This document shows, one piece after another, positions 25,587 through 33,748 of a DNA stretch of 64,000 nt. This stretch comes from Pseudarthrobacter naphthalenicus (GTDB lineage Bacteria > Actinomycetota > Actinomycetes > Actinomycetales > Micrococcaceae): positions 62,001 through 126,000 of the forward strand of contig NZ_JARESG010000003.1 in NCBI RefSeq assembly GCF_029076445.1, given 5' to 3'. The stretch's first letter is position 1; the number at the start of each line of letters is the position of its first letter. The position numbers and the translations under genes are program-made. A model generated the notes under the pieces. The model was not told where the DNA came from. It made no database searches and worked only from the letters and a program-made list of their open reading frames with translations.

Positions 25587-26911
25587 GCACCCAGCCCACT
25601 GTTGCCCGCGTGGAGGTTGTCCCGGTGGCCGGCCACGACAGCATGCTGATGAACCTCAGCGGCGCGCACGGCCCGTTCTTTACCCGCAACGTGGTCATCA
25701 TGACCGACTCGGACGGGCGCACCGGCCTGGGCGAAGTGCCCGGCGGCGAGAAGATCAAGGCCACCATCGAGGAAGCCGGGGCGCTGATCAGCGGCAAGCC
25801 GGTGGCGCGCTACCGTTCCCTGCTGCGGGAAGTTGCCGCGGAATTCGCAGACCGCGACGCCGGCGGCCGCGGCCTGCAGACGTTCGACCTGCGCACCACG
25901 GTCCACGCGGTCACCGCCGTCGAATCCGCCCTGCTGGACCTGCACGGCCAGTTCCTGGGCGTTCCCGTCGCGGAGCTGCTCGGTGACGGACAGCAGCGCA
26001 CGTCGGTGCCCATGCTCGGTTACCTCTTCTTTATTGGAGACCACGCCCGGACCGACCTGCCGTACCTGGTGGAGGACGCGCCGTCGGACCGCTGGGAAAA
26101 GCTCCGCCGGCAGGAGGCCATGACGCCCGAAGCGGTGGTGGCCCTGGCCGAGGCGGCGCAGGAGCGGTACGGCTTCAGCGACTTCAAGCTCAAGGGCGGC
26201 GTGCTGTCCGGGGACGACGAAGTTGATGTGGTCACCGCCCTGCATGAGCGCTTCCCGGATGCGCGGGTCACCCTCGACCCGAACGGCGGTTGGCTCCTCG
26301 AGGAGGCCATCCGCCTCGGCAAGCGGATGCAGGGCGTCGTTGCGTACGCAGAGGATCCGTGCGGTGCCGAAGGGCGGTTCTCCGGCCGCGAGGTCATGGC
26401 CGAATTCCGCCGCGCCACGGGCCTGAAGACGGCCACCAACATGATCGCCACGGACTGGCGCGAGATGTCGCACGCCATCCGCAGCAACGCCGTCGATATT
26501 CCGCTGGCCGATCCGCACTTCTGGACCATGTCCGGCTCAGTCCGGGTGGCGCAGCTGTGCAACGAGTTCGGCCTGACCTGGGGCTCGCACTCGAACAACC
26601 ACTTCGATATCTCGCTGGCCATGTTCACCCACACCGGTGCGGCCGCGCCGGGCGAGATCACCGCGCTGGACACGCACTGGATCTGGCAGGACGGCCAGGG
26701 GCTGACCAAGAACCCGCTGCAGATCCGCGGTGGTGCCATCTCGGTGCCCTCCGCTCCGGGGCTGGGCATCGAACTGGACCGCGCTGCGCTGGACAAGGCG
26801 CACGAGCTGTACCTGCAGCACGGACTGGACGCCCGGGACGACAGCATCGGCATGCAGTATTACGTGGACGGCTGGTCCTTCGACCCGAAACGGCCCTGCC
26901 TGGTGCGCTAG
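25583..26911 (+). CDS. gudD: glucarate dehydratase (enolase superfamily)
   Basis: The 442-residue protein matches glucarate dehydratases: [39 protein letters not shown], the KxK base pair in [14 protein letters not shown], the metal ligands in [12 protein letters not shown] and [22 protein letters not shown] and the His of [24 protein letters not shown]. It dehydrates D-glucarate or L-idarate to 5-keto-4-deoxyglucarate, the substrate of KdgD. ATG 25583 overlaps the upstream stop; an ORF extension into the preceding gene is not coding. A 12-bp hairpin follows the gene. Confidence 0.93.
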   Translation: MSTQPTVARVEVVPVAGHDSMLMNLSGAHGPFFTRNVVIMTDSDGRTGLGEVPGGEKIKATIEEAGALISGKPVARYRSLLREVAAEFADRDAGGRGLQTFDLRTTVHAVTAVESALLDLHGQFLGVPVAELLGDGQQRTSVPMLGYLFFIGDHARTDLPYLVEDAPSDRWEKLRRQEAMTPEAVVALAEAAQERYGFSDFKLKGGVLSGDDEVDVVTALHERFPDARVTLDPNGGWLLEEAIRLGKRMQGVVAYAEDPCGAEGRFSGREVMAEFRRATGLKTATNMIATDWREMSHAIRSNAVDIPLADPHFWTMSGSVRVAQLCNEFGLTWGSHSNNHFDISLAMFTHTGAAAPGEITALDTHWIWQDGQGLTKNPLQIRGGAISVPSAPGLGIELDRAALDKAHELYLQHGLDARDDSIGMQYYVDGWSFDPKRPCLVR

Positions 26912-26928
26912 GGTCTCCGCCGTACGGT

Positions 26929-26972
26929 TCCGCACGGCCGGTCATCCTTCCGAGGGGAAGCGGCCGTGCGGA
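26929..26972 (+). terminator. hairpin after gudD
   Basis: A 12-bp perfect stem (TCCGCACGGCCG / CGGCCGTGCGGA) with a 20-nt loop follows the stop of gudD. No T-run follows, so termination or mRNA stabilisation are both possible. Confidence 0.5.
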
Positions 26973-27011
26973 GCCCAACAGTTCAATACAGTTCAATAGA
27001 AGGGCGCATGT

Positions 27012-27932
27012 GTGGGCGGCGTTGTATCCGGCATCCTGATCGTCTCCGCCGTCATCTTTGTGGGCTACCTTTGCGCCGGGCTGAGGATTTTGGGCCCGGA
27101 GGTCCAAGGTGCACTGACCCGCACCGCCTACTACGTCACCAACCCCGCCCTGCTGTTTACGGTGGTGGCCGGCAGCGACATCCCGGCCGCGCTCGGAACC
27201 GACGCCCCGCTGGCGCTGCTCTCGGCAGCGATAGTGGGGCTTCTCTATGCCCTGGCGAGTTTCCTGTTCTTCCGGCGTCCTGTGGCGGAGACCGCCGTCG
27301 GGGCCATGGCCAGCAGTTACGCGAACGCCAACAACATCGGCATTCCGGTGTCCCTCTATGCTGTGGGCACCGCCCAGCACGTGGCTCCGGTTCTCCTGGT
27401 CCAGCTTCTGGTCCTGGCGCCCTTCTATCTCACGGTCATGGCGCTGGCTTCCGGATCGCGGCTTTCATGGAAAAAGACGCTGCTCACGCCGTTCGCGAAT
27501 CCCATGATCATCGCGTCGGCACTGGGCGTGGTGGTGGCATTGACCGGCTGGGATGCGCCTGATGTGCTGCAGAAACCCGTCGACATGCTGGCGGGCGGAG
27601 CCGTTCCAATGGTTCTGCTGGCCTTCGGCTTGTCCCTCGCCGGGCGCGCGCCGCTGCAGAAGGACGACGGCCGGGTTGAAACGCTCGTGGCCACGTTCCT
27701 CAAGATTGCCGGCATGCCGGCGGTGGTGTGGGTGCTGGGCCGGTTTGTCTTTGGCCTGGAGGGGCAGCACCTCCTGGCCAGCGTGATCATGGCAGCCTTG
27801 CCCACCGCCCAGAACGTCTTCCTCTTCGCCTCCCCCTACGGCCGCGGCATGACCGTGGCCCGTGACGTCATCCTGTGCACCACCGTGCTCAGCGTGGGGG
27901 CGCTCGTGGGTGTCGCCTGGCTGGTGGGGTAG
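27012..27932 (+). CDS. AEC-family (auxin efflux carrier-like) transporter
   Basis: The 306-residue protein has about ten membrane spans and AEC features: a first span GILIVSAVIFVGYLCAGLRILG, YYVTNPALLFTVVAGSD, ASSYANANNIGIPVSLYAVG (the conserved N-x-x-NxGxP helix break) and the C-terminal AALPTAQNVFLFASPYG. AEC proteins carry mono- and dicarboxylates such as malate or malonate. GTG 27012 follows GAAGGG at a 7-nt distance; an ATG at 27008 is out of frame. Its place between gudD and the galactarate genes suggests transport of an aldarate or an overflow organic acid. Confidence 0.85.
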   Translation: MGGVVSGILIVSAVIFVGYLCAGLRILGPEVQGALTRTAYYVTNPALLFTVVAGSDIPAALGTDAPLALLSAAIVGLLYALASFLFFRRPVAETAVGAMASSYANANNIGIPVSLYAVGTAQHVAPVLLVQLLVLAPFYLTVMALASGSRLSWKKTLLTPFANPMIIASALGVVVALTGWDAPDVLQKPVDMLAGGAVPMVLLAFGLSLAGRAPLQKDDGRVETLVATFLKIAGMPAVVWVLGRFVFGLEGQHLLASVIMAALPTAQNVFLFASPYGRGMTVARDVILCTTVLSVGALVGVAWLVG

Positions 27933-27963
27933 TTCGGCAGAGGCACCCATTCGGCTCGTCGGC

Positions 27964-28097
27964 GCCGTTTACCGAAGCCGGGAGAAGGGTATCGGATTGA
28001 TTTACCCCTTCGTTGAACAACCGGAGGGGTAGGGTTGCCGGCCGGCGAGGTGCGCATCGTTTCCCTTTTGACTGCCGTTTACCAAACTGGGAAAGAG
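27964..28097 (+). repeat. two similar 24-bp direct repeats before the metallophosphoesterase
   Basis: The block starting GCCGTTTACC at 27964-27987 recurs at 28074-28097, 110 bp later, with about 18 of 24 positions equal. Both copies are upstream of the secreted phosphoesterase gene, so they could be regulator binding sites (PHO-box-like GTTTACC units are one possibility). Confidence 0.4.
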
Positions 28098-28150
28098 TTG
28101 CATGGCCGGCTACGGACCGGCCCACATCACTCAACCGGAGGTCTAATTTC

Positions 28151-29968
28151 GTGCATCCTTCCCTCAAACCCCACCCTAAACGGTTGTCCCGCCCGCTGCG
28201 CCTGACCGGTGCCCTGGCTCTGCTCGCCACCGGGGCAATGGTTGGCCCTACGATGTCCGCCTTTGCCGCTCCAGCCGAGGCAGGCTGGGATTCCTCCGCG
28301 TACCGCGGAGGAGTCGAGGTCATCAAGGCCCCGACGGCAGACCAGCAGACCCTCGACGGAACCGTGTTCGAAGACAAAAACAGGAACTCCACGCAGGAAT
28401 CCGGGGAGCCGGGCCTGCCTGGGGTGACCGTCTCCAACGGCCGCGACGTTGTCACGACCGACGGCCAGGGCCGCTATGAGCTGCCGGCCTTTGAAAACAT
28501 GACCGCCTTCGTGACCCAGCCACGCGGCTACCAGGTGCCCGTCGATGCAAACAACGTCGCCCAGTTCTTCTATCACCATCTGCCGGCAGGCTCCCCGGAG
28601 CTGAAGTATGGGGGCATCGCCCCTACCGGCTCCCTACCGGACAAGGTGAACTTCCCGCTGGCCCAGAGTGAACTCACCCAGTCTCCGGAACAGCACTGCG
28701 TGGTCGGCGCCGATGTCCAGACCTACAATCAGAAAGAGGTGGAGTTCGCACGCGACGGCGTCTTCACCGATTTGGCCGCCCGCAGCGACTACGCCGGCTG
28801 CGGCGCCCTGTTCATCGGCGACATCGTGGGCGATGACCTGTCCTTCTACTCACAGACCCGCGAACTGACCTCCATGCTCAACGGGCCGGCCCGCTTCCTG
28901 CCCGGCAACCACGACCTGGACTTCGACGCACTCGACGGCGAGCATGAATTCGACACCTACCGTGCCCAGTTCGGCCCGGAGTATTACTCCTACGACGCCG
29001 GCAAGGCACACGTGGTTGCACTCAGCAACATCCAGTACCCGACGGTGATCCCGGCTAAGAAGGGCAGCTACGCGTACGGTCTGGGCGAACGTCAGCTCGA
29101 ATGGCTGCGCCAGGACGTCGCCACCGTACCCAAAAACAAGGCGATCGTGATCGCCTCGCACGCTCCGCTGCACGAGTTCTTCTACTCCAGCGGCTACACT
29201 CACGCCCAGATCGGTGAAATCTACGAGATCCTCAAGGGCCGTGAAGTGGTCTCCCTCGCGGGGCACACCCACATGTCTGAGAACCTCCGCCAGGGCGACC
29301 TGATGGCCGGCTGGACTGAGAAGCTCGGCAAGGCCGGTCTTCCGTTCACTCACCTGACCGTCCCGGCAGTCTCCGGCCAGTGGTACAACGGCCGAGTGCT
29401 TGAAGCGGGCTTCCCCACCGCAGTCCAGCGCGACGGAACTCCTCCGGGCGTGCTGACCCTGGATATCAAGAACACGGAAATCAAAGAGCGCTTCACCGCC
29501 ACCGGCGACGACGGCTCCGACCAGATGGCACTGGGGATCAACTCCCCGACCTACCGTGCTTGGTTCGACGAATACCGGAACCAGCGCGGCAAGGCCCCGG
29601 CCCCCGAGAACCCGAACGCCGTAACCCAAGGCGAACTCAGTGAGACCTGGCTGACCACCAACTTCTGGATGGGCTCGACAGGCTCTACCGTGAAAGTATC
29701 GCTCGACGGCGGCGAGACCACCGAGGCCACGCGCACGCAGTCGATGACCGCAGACGACGTCCCGTTGATAGGAGCCGAGTACACCGATCCGGTGGCCACG
29801 CTCGAGCAGCTGGTGCATGGCGGGGGCCTGCACGACCGCACCTCACACCTGTGGCGTCTCGAGTTACCGTCCGACCTGGCCGTCGGCGGGCACACCGCCC
29901 GGGTCACCGCGATCGACGTGCACGGCCGCGAGTTCACCGAGACCGTCACGTTCGAGGTCACGCAGTAA
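28151..29968 (+). CDS. secreted calcineurin-like metallophosphoesterase
   Basis: The 605-residue product is exported: LTGALALLATGAMVGPTMSAFA and an AFAAPA cleavage region follow a basic N-terminus. Next comes an SdrD-B-like/MetallophosN beta domain (DGTVFEDKNRNSTQESGEPGLPGVTV, residues about 70-170), the phosphoesterase core with FIGDIVGDD, LPGNHDLDFD, IASHAPLHEF and LAGHTHMSEN, and a C-terminal MetallophosC beta domain. The first metal motif is GADVQ, not GDxH. GTG 28151 is chosen because GGAGG stands 9 nt upstream. It probably releases phosphate from an extracellular ester. Its position inside the aldarate region is odd and may reflect insertion. Confidence 0.9.
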   Translation: MHPSLKPHPKRLSRPLRLTGALALLATGAMVGPTMSAFAAPAEAGWDSSAYRGGVEVIKAPTADQQTLDGTVFEDKNRNSTQESGEPGLPGVTVSNGRDVVTTDGQGRYELPAFENMTAFVTQPRGYQVPVDANNVAQFFYHHLPAGSPELKYGGIAPTGSLPDKVNFPLAQSELTQSPEQHCVVGADVQTYNQKEVEFARDGVFTDLAARSDYAGCGALFIGDIVGDDLSFYSQTRELTSMLNGPARFLPGNHDLDFDALDGEHEFDTYRAQFGPEYYSYDAGKAHVVALSNIQYPTVIPAKKGSYAYGLGERQLEWLRQDVATVPKNKAIVIASHAPLHEFFYSSGYTHAQIGEIYEILKGREVVSLAGHTHMSENLRQGDLMAGWTEKLGKAGLPFTHLTVPAVSGQWYNGRVLEAGFPTAVQRDGTPPGVLTLDIKNTEIKERFTATGDDGSDQMALGINSPTYRAWFDEYRNQRGKAPAPENPNAVTQGELSETWLTTNFWMGSTGSTVKVSLDGGETTEATRTQSMTADDVPLIGAEYTDPVATLEQLVHGGGLHDRTSHLWRLELPSDLAVGGHTARVTAIDVHGREFTETVTFEVTQ

Positions 29969-30032
29969 TTCTGCTTCCGAGGTGTGGCATCCACTTTGGC
30001 ATGGGTGCCACCCCTGGGATGCCGGCGCAATG

Positions 30033-30066
30033 CTTGTAATACAAGTAGTTGACTTGTATCCTAAGT
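30033..30066 (+). promoter_or_regulatory. tandem GntR operator over the galactarate dehydratase promoter
   Basis: CTTGTAATACAAG (30033-30045) is a perfect odd-length palindrome; a second CTTGTA half follows at 30053 so that TACAAGT-N5-ACTTGTA is also palindromic. A plausible promoter (TTGTAA 30034-30039, 17 bp, TATCCT 30057-30062) is fully covered. The likely ligand is the GntR protein encoded after the dehydratase. Confidence 0.7.
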
Positions 30067-30110
30067 AGCAGGGCAATGCAGCCCGGCCAGCCTGCTTTCG
30101 AGGAGCATTC

Positions 30111-31238
30111 ATGAGTACCGTCGACTTCATCCGGCATGTCAAACTTTCCACCGCCCGGCTCCCGCTGGCCGTCCCCATCAGTGATGCCAAGGTTTTCACC
30201 GGCCGCCAGAAGCCCATGACCGAAGTGGTGTTCCTCTTCGCCGAGATCACCACCGAACTCGGCCACACCGGCCTGGGCTTCAGCTACTCCAAGCGCGCCG
30301 GCGGCCCCGCCCAGTACGCGCATGCCAAGGAAGTCGCCGAAGGACTCATCGGTGAAGACCCCAACGACATCGGCAAGATCTATACCAAGCTCCTCTGGGC
30401 CGGCGCCTCCGTGGGCCGCTCCGGCGTTGCCACCCAGGCCCTCGCCGCCATCGACATCGCCCTCTACGACCTCAAGGCCAAGCGCGCCGGCCTGTCCTTG
30501 GCCAAGTTCCTCGGCGCATACCGGGACTCCGTCCAGACGTACAACACGTCCGGCGGCTTCCTCAACGCCTCCCTCGAGGAAGTGAAGGCACGGGCCACCG
30601 TCCTGCTCGAAGAAGGCATCGGCGGCATCAAGATCAAGGTGGGCCTCCCCGATACCAAAGAGGACCTGCGCCGTGTGGCGGGCATCCGCGAACACATCGG
30701 CTGGGACGTTCCCCTGATGGTGGACGCCAACCAGCAGTGGGACCGTGCCACCGCCCTGCGGATGGGCCGGCAGTTGGAGCAGTTCAACCTCATCTGGATC
30801 GAAGAGCCGCTGGACGCCTACGACTTCGAAGGCCACGCCCACCTCGCGAATGTCCTGGACACGCCTATCGCCACCGGCGAAATGCTCGCCTCAGTGGCCG
30901 AACACAAGGGCCTTATCAACGCCAACGGCTGCGACATCATCCAGCCGGACGCCCCCCGCGTGGGCGGCATCACCCAGTTCCTGCGCCTGGCCGCACTGGC
31001 GGACGAACGCGGGCTGGGCCTGGCGCCGCACTTCGCCATGGAAATCCACCTGCACCTCGCCGCAGCCTACCCGCGCGAGCCGTGGGTGGAGCACTTCGAC
31101 TGGCTGGACCCGCTCTTCAACGAACGCCTCGAAACGAAAGACGGCCGGATGATCGTGCCTGACCGTCGCGGCCTGGGCGTAACCCTCAGTGACCAGGCCC
31201 GCGCCTGGACCACCGAGTCCGTGGAGTGCGGCGCGTAA
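30111..31238 (+). CDS. galactarate/L-talarate dehydratase (enolase superfamily)
   Basis: The 375-residue protein matches the Salmonella L-talarate/galactarate dehydratase closely along its whole length (RDSVQTYNTSGGFLNASLEEV, PLMVDANQQWDRATA, FNLIWIEEPLDAYD, IQPDAPRVGGI). Catalytic residues are visible: Lys174 and Lys176 (IKIKVG), metal ligands Asp205, Glu231 and Glu257, and His307 (APHFAMEIHLHLA). It converts galactarate (mucate) to 5-keto-4-deoxyglucarate or its enantiomer, feeding KdgD. It is followed 10 nt later by a GntR regulator gene, and its promoter carries two palindromic operators. Confidence 0.92.
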   Translation: MSTVDFIRHVKLSTARLPLAVPISDAKVFTGRQKPMTEVVFLFAEITTELGHTGLGFSYSKRAGGPAQYAHAKEVAEGLIGEDPNDIGKIYTKLLWAGASVGRSGVATQALAAIDIALYDLKAKRAGLSLAKFLGAYRDSVQTYNTSGGFLNASLEEVKARATVLLEEGIGGIKIKVGLPDTKEDLRRVAGIREHIGWDVPLMVDANQQWDRATALRMGRQLEQFNLIWIEEPLDAYDFEGHAHLANVLDTPIATGEMLASVAEHKGLINANGCDIIQPDAPRVGGITQFLRLAALADERGLGLAPHFAMEIHLHLAAAYPREPWVEHFDWLDPLFNERLETKDGRMIVPDRRGLGVTLSDQARAWTTESVECGA

Positions 31239-31248
31239 CCTTGAACGC

Positions 31249-31953
31249 ATGACCCGGAACCTGACCGCGGACCTCACCGCAGAGCTTCGCACCCGCATCG
31301 TGGACGGTGCCATCCAGCCCGGAGACAAACTTCCCAGCGAGAACGAACTGATGGGGGAATTCAGTGTCAGCCGCACCGTGGTGCGTTCGGCGCTGACACG
31401 GCTCCAGGCGGAGGGACTCGTGGAAACCGAACGCGGGCGGGGCAGCTTCGCACTGACCCCGCCCGACGACGGTCACCAGCCCGTTCCCGGCAGCCGCCCA
31501 GTGGCAAGCGCTGAGGACCGCCTGCATCTGCTGGACTTCCGGCTGGGCGTGGAGGCTGAGGCAGCCGCCCTGGCCGCCCGGAACCACTCGGAACGCCAGC
31601 TCAGGACCATCAACTCCGCCCTGGACCAGTTCACCGCCAGTGCCGGGCATCCCGGCCACGCCATGAAGGCGGATTTTGAGTTCCACCGCGCCATCGCAGC
31701 CGCCTCCGGCAACCCCTTTTATACCGACTGCATTGCCGCACTCGGCCAGACCATGATCGCGATGCCGCGCACCCGGCTGCTCACCGACGTCGAGCATTAC
31801 GCACGCGACCACTTCGACCAGGTGGTTCACGAGCACCGGTCCATCCTTGCCGCCGTCGCAGATCATGATGAGGCCGCGGCGGCCGCCGCAATGCGGACTC
31901 ATCTGGCGAATTCCCGACGCCGGTTCAAGGCTTCCGCGCGGCACACTGGCTAA
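31249..31953 (+). CDS. GntR-family transcriptional regulator (FCD domain)
   Basis: The 234-residue protein has an N-terminal winged HTH (LRTRIVDGAIQPGDKLPSENELMGEFSVSRTVVRSALTRLQAEGLVE) and an FCD domain with DFRLGVEAEAAALAARN, DFEFHRAIAAASGNPF, and DHFDQVVHEHRSILAAVADHD histidines. It is co-transcribed with the galactarate dehydratase and probably autoregulates through the CTTGTA palindromes at 30033-30066, with galactarate or a product as inducer. Start at ATG 31249, 10 nt after the previous stop. Confidence 0.9.
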   Translation: MTRNLTADLTAELRTRIVDGAIQPGDKLPSENELMGEFSVSRTVVRSALTRLQAEGLVETERGRGSFALTPPDDGHQPVPGSRPVASAEDRLHLLDFRLGVEAEAAALAARNHSERQLRTINSALDQFTASAGHPGHAMKADFEFHRAIAAASGNPFYTDCIAALGQTMIAMPRTRLLTDVEHYARDHFDQVVHEHRSILAAVADHDEAAAAAAMRTHLANSRRRFKASARHTG

Positions 31954-31968
31954 GACTCCCCGCAGCAC

Positions 31969-32004
31969 GGTCTTTTCCCCGCGGCGTTACTTAGGGAAAA
32001 GACC
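31969..32004 (+). terminator. terminator-like hairpin after the GntR gene
   Basis: GGTCTTTTCCC and GGGAAAAGACC (11-bp perfect stem, 14-nt loop) stand 15 nt after the GntR stop. Confidence 0.6.
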
Positions 32005-32059
32005 ATCCGGAGGGGAAAAGCCGGCGGCAGCGGCATGAACCCGTCACGGCGTTAAACAG

Positions 32060-32091
32060 AAGGAACCCCGGTCCGAAGACCGGGGTTCCTT
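32060..32091 (-). terminator. intrinsic terminator of tRNA-Leu
   Basis: A 14-bp perfect stem (AAGGAACCCCGGTC / GACCGGGGTTCCTT) closed by a four-base loop lies 8 nt after the tRNA 3' end, followed on the minus strand by TCTGTTTAA. Confidence 0.85.
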
Positions 32092-32099
32092 CCAATGCG

Positions 32100-32182
32100 T
32101 GCGCGAGGGGGGATTTGAACCCCCACGCCCTTTCGGACACTGGCACCTGAAGCCAGCGCGTCTGCCGTTCCGCCACTCGCGC
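32100..32182 (-). tRNA. tRNA-Leu (anticodon CAG)
   Basis: The minus strand folds into a long-variable-arm tRNA with acceptor GCGCGAG/CTCGCGC, anticodon stem CTGGC-GCCAG enclosing TTCAGGT (anticodon CAG, Leu), a short variable arm CCGAAAGG and the T-arm GGGGGTTCAAATCCCCC. The 3' CCA is not encoded. Confidence 0.95.
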
Positions 32183-32513
32183 GCAACTTCTTTTCCTCGA
32201 ATCGCGGCGGGTTTCCCCGGTCCGCAACCTTGTAAAAGCAGCGAGATCAAGCATAACGGACACCAGAGGTAAAACACCAATTGAGCTCTCAAGGCCTCCG
32301 AAACAACCCCGGAGAACCGAGCTTCCAGCGCGGAAAACCGAACTTTTCCGGCCGGCCGGCCGTTGGGGATTAAGGTCATTCACATGCCTGCCCAGTAGTA
32401 TCTGATGTAGTAGTGCCTGCCGCTGCACGGCGGAGCACCGCATACTTACCTGCGCTGCTGGTTGAGTTCCGGAACGATTACTGCCCCGCAGCCGGGGGGA
32501 AAGGAGAAGGACC
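32183..32513. other. 331-bp leader region of the fhaA operon
   Basis: There is no gene. This stretch must hold the promoter of the fhaA-to-pknB operon and, on the minus strand, that of tRNA-Leu. I see no clear -35/-10 pair. AT-rich stretches near 32370-32415 are the best promoter candidates. Confidence 0.4.
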
Positions 32514-33257
32514 ATGGGATTGCTGGACAAGGTCGAGCGCGGCATCGAAAAGGCCGTCCGCGGTGTCTTCTCCACCGGCTCGCGGGCCCAGGTGGAACCG
32601 GTTGAAATCGCCAGCCGCCTCCGCCGCGAACTCGACCATAAGGCCCTCACCGTTGCCGCCGGCCGCACGCTGGCCCCCAACGTTTTTGACGTCGAACTCA
32701 GTGACAACGACTTCACCAGAGCCCAGGAATGGGGAACGCCCCTCGCCGAAGAACTCTGTGATGTTGTCATCAACCACGTCCGCAGCCAGGGCTACACCTT
32801 GCAGGGGCCGGTCCGGATCTCGTTCCGCCGTGCCGAGGAGCTGCGTGCCGGGGACTTCGAAATTGCCTCCTCCACGGAGAAGTCTTCCGGTTCCCCCGCC
32901 GCCCCGGCGCCCAGGCCCAACCTTCCGGCAGCCCCCACGCGGCAGCCGGTCCGGCTCCAGCCTGTGCTGGACATCGACGGCCAGCGGTATTCACTCAATG
33001 CCCCCTCCATCGTCCTCGGACGCTCGTCCGCAGCTGACATTCTGGTGGATGACACCGGCGTCTCGCGGCGCCACCTGGAGATCCGCACCGAAAGCGGCGT
33101 GACCAGTGCCGTGGACCTCGGGTCCACGAACGGCAGCTATGTCAACGGCCACAAAGTGGCGGGCAGCACCGAACTGACAGACGGCTCCACGATCACGATG
33201 GGACGGACAAAGATCATCTTCCGCCTGCTCCCCGCCAACCCTGGTGGCCGCCCGTGA
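32514..33257 (+). CDS. fhaA: FhaA-type protein (DUF3662 + FHA)
   Basis: The 247-residue protein begins with the DUF3662 domain (MGLLDKVERGIEKAVRGVFS ... VEIASRLRRELDHKALTVAAGRTLAPNVFDVELS, residues 1-120), has a Pro/Ala linker and ends in an FHA phosphothreonine-binding domain with IVLGRSSAADILVDDTGVSRRHLEI and DLGSTNGSYVNG. FhaA binds phosphorylated partners such as MviN and the kinases in the PknA/B cell-wall control circuit. The linker is shorter than in mycobacteria (527 aa there). GGAGAAGG precedes the ATG; fhaB overlaps the stop. Confidence 0.93.
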   Translation: MGLLDKVERGIEKAVRGVFSTGSRAQVEPVEIASRLRRELDHKALTVAAGRTLAPNVFDVELSDNDFTRAQEWGTPLAEELCDVVINHVRSQGYTLQGPVRISFRRAEELRAGDFEIASSTEKSSGSPAAPAPRPNLPAAPTRQPVRLQPVLDIDGQRYSLNAPSIVLGRSSAADILVDDTGVSRRHLEIRTESGVTSAVDLGSTNGSYVNGHKVAGSTELTDGSTITMGRTKIIFRLLPANPGGRP

Positions 33258-33745
33258 GTGACATGAGCGAACTGACCATTACCGCCCTGCGGTTCGGGTT
33301 CCTGATCCTGCTCTGGGTTCTGATCTTCAGCATCGTCTCCGCCATGCGCCGTGATCTCATGGTGGGCCGGAAAGCTGCCGCGGGTACGCCCACGGCGCGT
33401 CAGGTCCGGAAAAACCCCGAACTGGCCGAAGCTCCCCCGCAGCCGGTCAAACAGCAGGCCCACCAGCTTGTTGTCACCGAAGGTCCGCTCAAAGGCACCA
33501 CGCTCCCCCTGGCCGCCAGCCCCATCCTGCTGGGCCGCGCCCAGGAAGCCACCCTCGTTCTTGAGGATGACTACGCCTCGGGCCGCCACGCCCGGCTGTT
33601 CCCGCAGGGAAGCCGCTGGTTCATTGAGGACCTTGGCTCCACGAACGGCACCTACCTCGCCGACCAGCAGCTGACCCGGGCGCTGCCCGTGGACCTGGGT
33701 GTACCCGTGAGAATCGGCAAGACGGTCATCGAATTGAGGCCATAG
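33254..33745 (+). CDS. fhaB: FhaB-type membrane-anchored FHA protein
   Basis: The 163-residue protein has one N-terminal membrane span (LTITALRFGFLILLWVLIFSIVSAM), a linker and a cytoplasmic FHA domain (PILLGRAQEATLVLEDDYASGRHARLF ... DLGSTNGTYLAD). FhaB (FipA) links septal FtsZ/FtsQ to PknA/PknB phosphorylation in mycobacteria. GTG 33254 overlaps the fhaA stop; ATG 33263 (MSELTIT) is an equally likely start since most family members begin MSELT. Confidence 0.92.
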   Translation: MSDMSELTITALRFGFLILLWVLIFSIVSAMRRDLMVGRKAAAGTPTARQVRKNPELAEAPPQPVKQQAHQLVVTEGPLKGTTLPLAASPILLGRAQEATLVLEDDYASGRHARLFPQGSRWFIEDLGSTNGTYLADQQLTRALPVDLGVPVRIGKTVIELRP

Positions 33746-33748
33746 CCA

